A stretch of 9,785 nucleotides of DNA. Source: Pseudomonadota bacterium (GTDB lineage: Bacteria > Pseudomonadota > Alphaproteobacteria > Rhizobiales > Rhizobiaceae). The translations under genes and the position numbers were made by a program. Numbering within the stretch: position 1 is the first letter of the stretch; each line of letters opens with the position of its first letter. The stretch spans positions 1-9,785 of the forward strand of contig JAEYXI010000648.1 in assembly GCA_023428515.1 (NCBI GenBank), given 5' to 3'. The notes under the pieces are model-generated. The model did no database searches and had not been told where the DNA came from. It worked only from the letters and a program-made list of their open reading frames with translations. Positions 6,251 through 9,785 of the stretch are shown here, in pieces.

Positions 6251-7283
6251 TGTAACCGGGAACCTTGCCTATCTGCGCCGGCCCTTCGAGCGGAACATCA
6301 CGTCCGGTTCACGGGTGCTGATCCTGTCCGACACCGATCACGATCCGCGTGTCTGGCAGGTCATCATGAGCATGGTGTCGGAGTTGGGAGCGGAGCCGAC
6401 AGTGGCGCTCTTCGAGCGCCGGCCGGCCGACTATTACGATCCGCCCGCCGCGGTCTGCGAGGCGATGCTGCGCTCCGATTTCAACGTCCTTCTGGCGTCG
6501 ACCGGCATGCTTCACAGCCCGGCCAACTTCGCTGCTATGCAGGCCGGCATTCCCGCGATCTGCCTAGATGGTGGCATGACGCTGGAATATCTGCAGTCGG
6601 GCGCGATCACCGACGACATGGCCGAGATCGCCAAGCGCAAGCACTATGTCGCCAAGCGCATTTTTGGCGAAAACGCCAAAGAATGCCGCGTCACCTCGCG
6701 CTATGGCACCGACTTCACCTACAGCGTCGAGGACCGGATTTACGTGCCGCCGCTGCCGAAGCCGGATTTCGACGCCTACAAGATCATCAATTTTGACAAG
6801 GACGAAAACCGCAAGGGCGGCAATCTCCTTTACTACTTGTTCCCGACCGGCGAGTTCAACGTCGCGCCGGTCGAAGGCAGCGCCAACGGCAAGCTGGTCA
6901 TCGAGCTGACCATGCATCATATCGGCAGGCTCCAGACGCCGATCGAGCTCACGGTCAAGGACGGGCGGGTAACCTCGATCGACGGCGGCGCGGATGCGCG
7001 CATCCTGCGCGACTACCTGACCGTGTATGGCGACGAGAACGCGTATATGTGTCCGGCGGAAGCCTCCGTCGGCGTCAACGCGAAGGCAGTGGTGCGCGGC
7101 ATTCAGCGCGAGGATAAGAACATCTATGGATCGATGCATTTCGGCCTCGGCACCAACATCGATGTCGGCGGGTCGGTCAAATCCAAGATCCATATGGACG
7201 GCGTCATCCTCGAACCGACGCTTTATGTCGACGGCGAAAAGCGTATCGACAATGGCCGCTTCATGCATTCCATCGAGGGCTAG
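6240..7283 (+). CDS. M29 aminopeptidase/NicX-like metalloenzyme
   Basis: A 347-aa protein resembling M29 aminopeptidases and NicX, the mononuclear iron 2,5-dihydroxypyridine 5,6-dioxygenase of nicotinate degradation. By recall, it shares with NicX the MLHSP segment (90-94), VTSRYGTDF (151-159, NicX VRSKAGSDF) and a LRDY segment. The H-x-D pair at H318/D320 (IHMDG) falls at the same positions as iron ligands I remember for NicX (H265, H318, D320). Where NicX has a His before the GWG turn, this protein has E274 in PAEASVGVN, as M29 peptidases do. FPTGEFNVAP (201-210) is also M29-like. It could therefore be a hydrolase or a ring-cleavage dioxygenase. ATG 6240 has GGGGA 6 bases upstream. It is first in an operon with an alpha/beta hydrolase 36 bp downstream, a pairing recalling nicX-nicD. 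No signal peptide; probably cytoplasmic. Family assignment is good; the reaction is uncertain. Confidence 0.85.
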   Translation: MSTFVTGNLAYLRRPFERNITSGSRVLILSDTDHDPRVWQVIMSMVSELGAEPTVALFERRPADYYDPPAAVCEAMLRSDFNVLLASTGMLHSPANFAAMQAGIPAICLDGGMTLEYLQSGAITDDMAEIAKRKHYVAKRIFGENAKECRVTSRYGTDFTYSVEDRIYVPPLPKPDFDAYKIINFDKDENRKGGNLLYYLFPTGEFNVAPVEGSANGKLVIELTMHHIGRLQTPIELTVKDGRVTSIDGGADARILRDYLTVYGDENAYMCPAEASVGVNAKAVVRGIQREDKNIYGSMHFGLGTNIDVGGSVKSKIHMDGVILEPTLYVDGEKRIDNGRFMHSIEG

Positions 7284-7319
7284 CGGGACCGGGCAGAACG
7301 CTGCGTCGAGACTGTCGGG

Positions 7320-8105
7320 ATGCCTGGCATGATGCCTGGACTGAATGTGCTTCGGCAGGGACGCTCCGGCGCGCCCGCGCTGCTGCTCATCCATCCGCTC
7401 GGCGCCGACCGGCGCTTCTGGGAGCCCGTTGCGCAGCGTCTCGAAGGCGATGCCGACCTTGTCGGCTGCGATCTCCGCTCCGCCGGCCGGTCGGAGGTCG
7501 CCGGCCGGCCGCTGAGCGTGGCAGATCATGTGGCCGATCTTCAGGACCTCATCGAGGACCAGAAGCTCGACCGCTTCTGGATAGCGGGGTGCGCCGTCGG
7601 CGCGGTCATCGGCGCGGCGCTTGCCGCTTCGGTCGGAGACCGCCTCTGCGGCGCGGTGCTTTCGAACCCGACGGCGTCCTTCAGCAAGCCGGCTCAGGAC
7701 GTGCTGGAGGAACGGTCGAGGATCATCCTCAAGCACGGCATGGCTGCGATAGCGGACCAGGTGATCGACCGCGCGTTCCATGGTCTGCCGCCGCAAGCCG
7801 GCCTCGCCTTTCGCGGCCAGTTCATGGAACAGTCGCCGCAGGGCTATGCCGATCTGGCGCGCGGCATCTGTACGGCCGACGTCACGGAGGACCTTCGCCG
7901 GATCGAGGCTCCCGTGCTCGTGCTGGCCAGCCCGAACGACCTTCTCCTGCCGCCGGAACGGGCGGAAGAGGTCGCGGCGCTGCTGCCCAACGCGACGTTG
8001 CGGCGCGTCGAAGCCGGGGCGCATTTCATTCCATACCAGGCGCCCGGGCCGTTCTCGGACCTGACGCGCGAATTCATGCAGCTCCATTCAGCGGGGCGTG
8101 GCTAG
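7320..8105 (+). CDS. Alpha/beta hydrolase (PcaD/NicD-like) with Cys nucleophile
   Basis: A 261-aa alpha/beta hydrolase of the size and layout of beta-ketoadipate enol-lactone hydrolase (PcaD) and N-formylmaleamate deformylase (NicD). Landmarks: oxyanion-hole segment HPLGADRRFW (25-34), GCDLRSAGRS (49-58), nucleophile elbow AGCAVGA (89-95), acid D207 in SPNDLLLPP, and base H235 in AGAHFIPYQAP. The elbow reads G-C-A-V-G, so the nucleophile position is Cys91 rather than the usual Ser, giving a Cys-Asp-His triad as in dienelactone hydrolase. The start is uncertain: ATGs at 7320, 7329 and 7332 lie within a duplicated ATGCCTGG, and only a weak GGGA is nearby. It lies 36 bp after the NicX-like gene and 44 bp before the ThDP enzyme, in the same operon. 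It likely hydrolyses the product of the first enzyme (lactone, thioester or N-acyl bond); this is inference from context. Confidence 0.88.
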   Translation: MPGMMPGLNVLRQGRSGAPALLLIHPLGADRRFWEPVAQRLEGDADLVGCDLRSAGRSEVAGRPLSVADHVADLQDLIEDQKLDRFWIAGCAVGAVIGAALAASVGDRLCGAVLSNPTASFSKPAQDVLEERSRIILKHGMAAIADQVIDRAFHGLPPQAGLAFRGQFMEQSPQGYADLARGICTADVTEDLRRIEAPVLVLASPNDLLLPPERAEEVAALLPNATLRRVEAGAHFIPYQAPGPFSDLTREFMQLHSAGRG

Positions 8106-8149
8106 GCTGCCGACAGCGGTCGAAGGCCTGAACTGGAGATACAGGGAAG

Positions 8150-9784
8150 ATGGTCAAGGGTTACGAGCTGTTCGGAAAGGCAGTCGCGCAAGAGGGAAGC
8201 GACGTCGGCTTCTTCATCATGGGAGGGCCGTCGAACGATGCCATCAAGGCGTGCATGTCTTCCGGCATCCGGATGATCGATGTGAGGCACGAGCAGGCGG
8301 CAGCCATGATGGCGAACGCCTATGCACGCGTCCGCGCCAAGCCGAGCTTCTGCATCACAGCATCGGGACCAGGCACGACGAACCTCACCACCGGCCTCGC
8401 CCATGCGCTGGTGGACTGCGCCCCGCTGGTGGCGTTCGGGGGCGCAAGCCCGGTTGGCCAATACCAGCGCGGCGCCTTCCAGGAAATCGACCAGGTGGCG
8501 ATCATGAAGCCCGTCACCAAGCATGCCGAGCGGGTCTACGATCCTGCGCGCATACCGGAATATGTCGCCCGGGCCTTCCGCATCGCCTGCTCGGGAAAGC
8601 CCGGTCCCGTCTATCTCGACCTGCCCGGCGACGTGCTCTATGCGGAGGTCGACGAGGCGAGCGTGCGCTGGCCGGCGAAACGCGCCGACCCGCCGAAGCC
8701 CGCGGCGGACGAGGCGGCGATCTCGAAAGCCATCAGCATGCTGGGCGAGGCGGAGCGCCCGCTCATCCTGAGCGGCAGCGGCGTTCTGTGGTCACAGGCA
8801 TCCGACGGGTTCCGCGCATTCGTCGACGCCACCGGCATCCCGTTCTACACGACGCCGCAGGGACGCGGCGTGATCCCTGAGGACCACGACCACTTCTTCG
8901 CGCTTTCACGTTCCGTGGCGTTTCGCGAAGCGGATCTGGTCATCGTGGTGGGCACCCGCCTGAACTATGTTTTCTCTTATGGCGAGCCGCCGCGTTTTTC
9001 CGACAAGGCGCGCTTTATCCGGATCGACATCGACCCGGCAGAAATCGACGCGAGCCTGGGCGTGGAGTTGGGCATCGTCGGCGATGTAGGCGTCGTGCTC
9101 GACCAGATACGCGCGAAGGCATCTCAAGCCCTTCCGCAGCGCTTCGCCGCCTGGCGCGACCGGCTCGCCGAGGAAGACCGGCGCAAGCTCCCGAAGCACG
9201 AGGAATCGCTGGCTAACGACCAGGTGCCTATCCACCCGCTGCGCCTGTGCAAGGAAGTCCGCGATTTCATCGACCGCGACACGATCCTGTGCGTCGACGG
9301 CCAGGAAATCCTGAATTACGGACGGCAGTCCATCCCGAGCTTCAAACCCGGCCACAGGCTGAACTCGGGACCGTTCGGGACGATGGGCGTCGGCCTGCCA
9401 TTCGGCGTCGGCGCCAAGGCGGCAAAGCCCGACCACAAGGTGGTGGTGCTTCACGGCGACGGTTCGTTCGGCCTCAACGCCATGGAGATCGACACGGCGA
9501 TGCGGCACGATCTTCCACTGCTGATCGTGATCAGCCTGAACGGCGGATGGACCGCCGATCCCGAGAAAAAGAACCCCGGCCGCGACCTCGGCTACACGCG
9601 GTTCGACAAGATGGCCGAGGCCTTCGGATGCCATGCGGAATATGTCGAGCAGCCGGATGATATCCGCCCTGCACTGGAGCGCGCCGCCGCCGCCGTTGCC
9701 GAGGGGCGTACGGCACTGGTCAATGTCGTGACAGACTGGAAGGCTAGGTCAGGCACGGCAAACTTCACCAACTACAGCACATGA
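8150..9784 (+). CDS. Thiamine-diphosphate enzyme, acetolactate synthase/2-hydroxyacyl-CoA lyase-like
   Basis: A complete 544-aa ThDP-dependent enzyme with three domains: N-terminal PYR domain (about 1-165), a central domain (about 185-325, with IDIDPAEID at 292-300) and a C-terminal PP domain (about 365-530). The ThDP-activating Glu is E48 in VRHEQAAAMM, and ASGPGTTNL (71-79) and AFQEIDQ (109-115) match the acetolactate synthase/oxalyl-CoA decarboxylase/HACL group. The Mg-ThDP motif begins GDGSFGLNAME (436-446) and ends SLNGGW (462-467), so the usual second Asn is Gly. As an isolated gene without a regulatory small subunit, in a catabolic-looking operon, it is unlikely to be the biosynthetic acetolactate synthase. 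Cleaving or decarboxylating a 2-hydroxyacyl-CoA or 2-oxo acid from the preceding steps is more likely. ATG 8150 has AGGGA very close and GGAG at 8135-8138. The gene ends one base before the window edge; the operon may continue. Confidence 0.88.
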   Translation: MVKGYELFGKAVAQEGSDVGFFIMGGPSNDAIKACMSSGIRMIDVRHEQAAAMMANAYARVRAKPSFCITASGPGTTNLTTGLAHALVDCAPLVAFGGASPVGQYQRGAFQEIDQVAIMKPVTKHAERVYDPARIPEYVARAFRIACSGKPGPVYLDLPGDVLYAEVDEASVRWPAKRADPPKPAADEAAISKAISMLGEAERPLILSGSGVLWSQASDGFRAFVDATGIPFYTTPQGRGVIPEDHDHFFALSRSVAFREADLVIVVGTRLNYVFSYGEPPRFSDKARFIRIDIDPAEIDASLGVELGIVGDVGVVLDQIRAKASQALPQRFAAWRDRLAEEDRRKLPKHEESLANDQVPIHPLRLCKEVRDFIDRDTILCVDGQEILNYGRQSIPSFKPGHRLNSGPFGTMGVGLPFGVGAKAAKPDHKVVVLHGDGSFGLNAMEIDTAMRHDLPLLIVISLNGGWTADPEKKNPGRDLGYTRFDKMAEAFGCHAEYVEQPDDIRPALERAAAAVAEGRTALVNVVTDWKARSGTANFTNYST

Positions 9785-9785
9785 C

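Noticed and set aside
6227..6796. Plus-strand frame overlapping the start of the NicX-like gene
   Set aside because: Out of frame with a gene that has a good ribosome site and family motifs; the composition is that of a frame-shifted high-GC gene.
6564..8087. 507-codon open frame on the minus strand opposite the NicX-like and hydrolase genes
   Set aside because: It lies antisense to two genes with clear family motifs; the translation is rich in Arg, Asp, His and Val, as expected for the complement of high-GC codons, and shows no domain.
8106..8149. Possible separate promoter between the hydrolase and the ThDP gene
   Set aside because: Only 44 bp, with no convincing -35/-10 pair; co-transcription is simpler.

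Overview
The window is GC-rich, densely coding DNA with all eight genes on the plus strand. Codon use with strong G/C at third positions, an alphaproteobacterial-type promoter (CTTGAC/CTATTG) and the gene types (polyamine-type ABC ATPase, PuuA-like glutamine synthetase, catabolic dehydrogenase) suggest a soil or plant-associated alphaproteobacterium, perhaps of the Rhizobiales. That assignment is inference; there is no rRNA or other marker gene here.

Region 1 (about 73-6039) is a compact five-gene run with gaps of 8-11 bp or a 4-bp overlap, so very likely one operon whose promoter lies upstream of the window. The order is: PotA-like ABC-importer ATPase, GT1/MGT-like UDP-glycosyltransferase, internally duplicated DUF861-type cupin, NAD(P)-dependent aldehyde dehydrogenase, and PuuA/IpuC-like glutamine synthetase homologue. 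ATPase, gamma-glutamyl-amine-type ligase and aldehyde dehydrogenase together fit uptake and gamma-glutamylation-based catabolism of an amine. The glycosyltransferase and double cupin do not belong to the known Puu pathway and are the unexplained part.

Region 2 (6040-6239) is the only sizeable gap. It holds a hairpin after the first operon, a promoter, and part of a set of three TGTCGACA palindromes spaced exactly 62 bp apart. The middle one overlaps the -10 and the last one overlaps the start codon of the next gene. This looks like a repressor-controlled promoter, with a FadR/GntR-type regulator the best guess.

Region 3 (6240-9784) is a second operon of three genes: an M29-aminopeptidase/NicX-like metalloenzyme, a PcaD/NicD-like alpha/beta hydrolase with Cys in place of the Ser nucleophile, and an acetolactate-synthase/2-hydroxyacyl-CoA-lyase-like ThDP enzyme. 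The first two resemble the ring-opening dioxygenase and deformylase pair of nicotinate catabolism, while the third has no counterpart there. A small catabolic route for an N-containing compound is a reasonable hypothesis, but no substrate can be read from the sequence. No RNA genes, mobile elements, CRISPR arrays or clear pseudogenes were seen.
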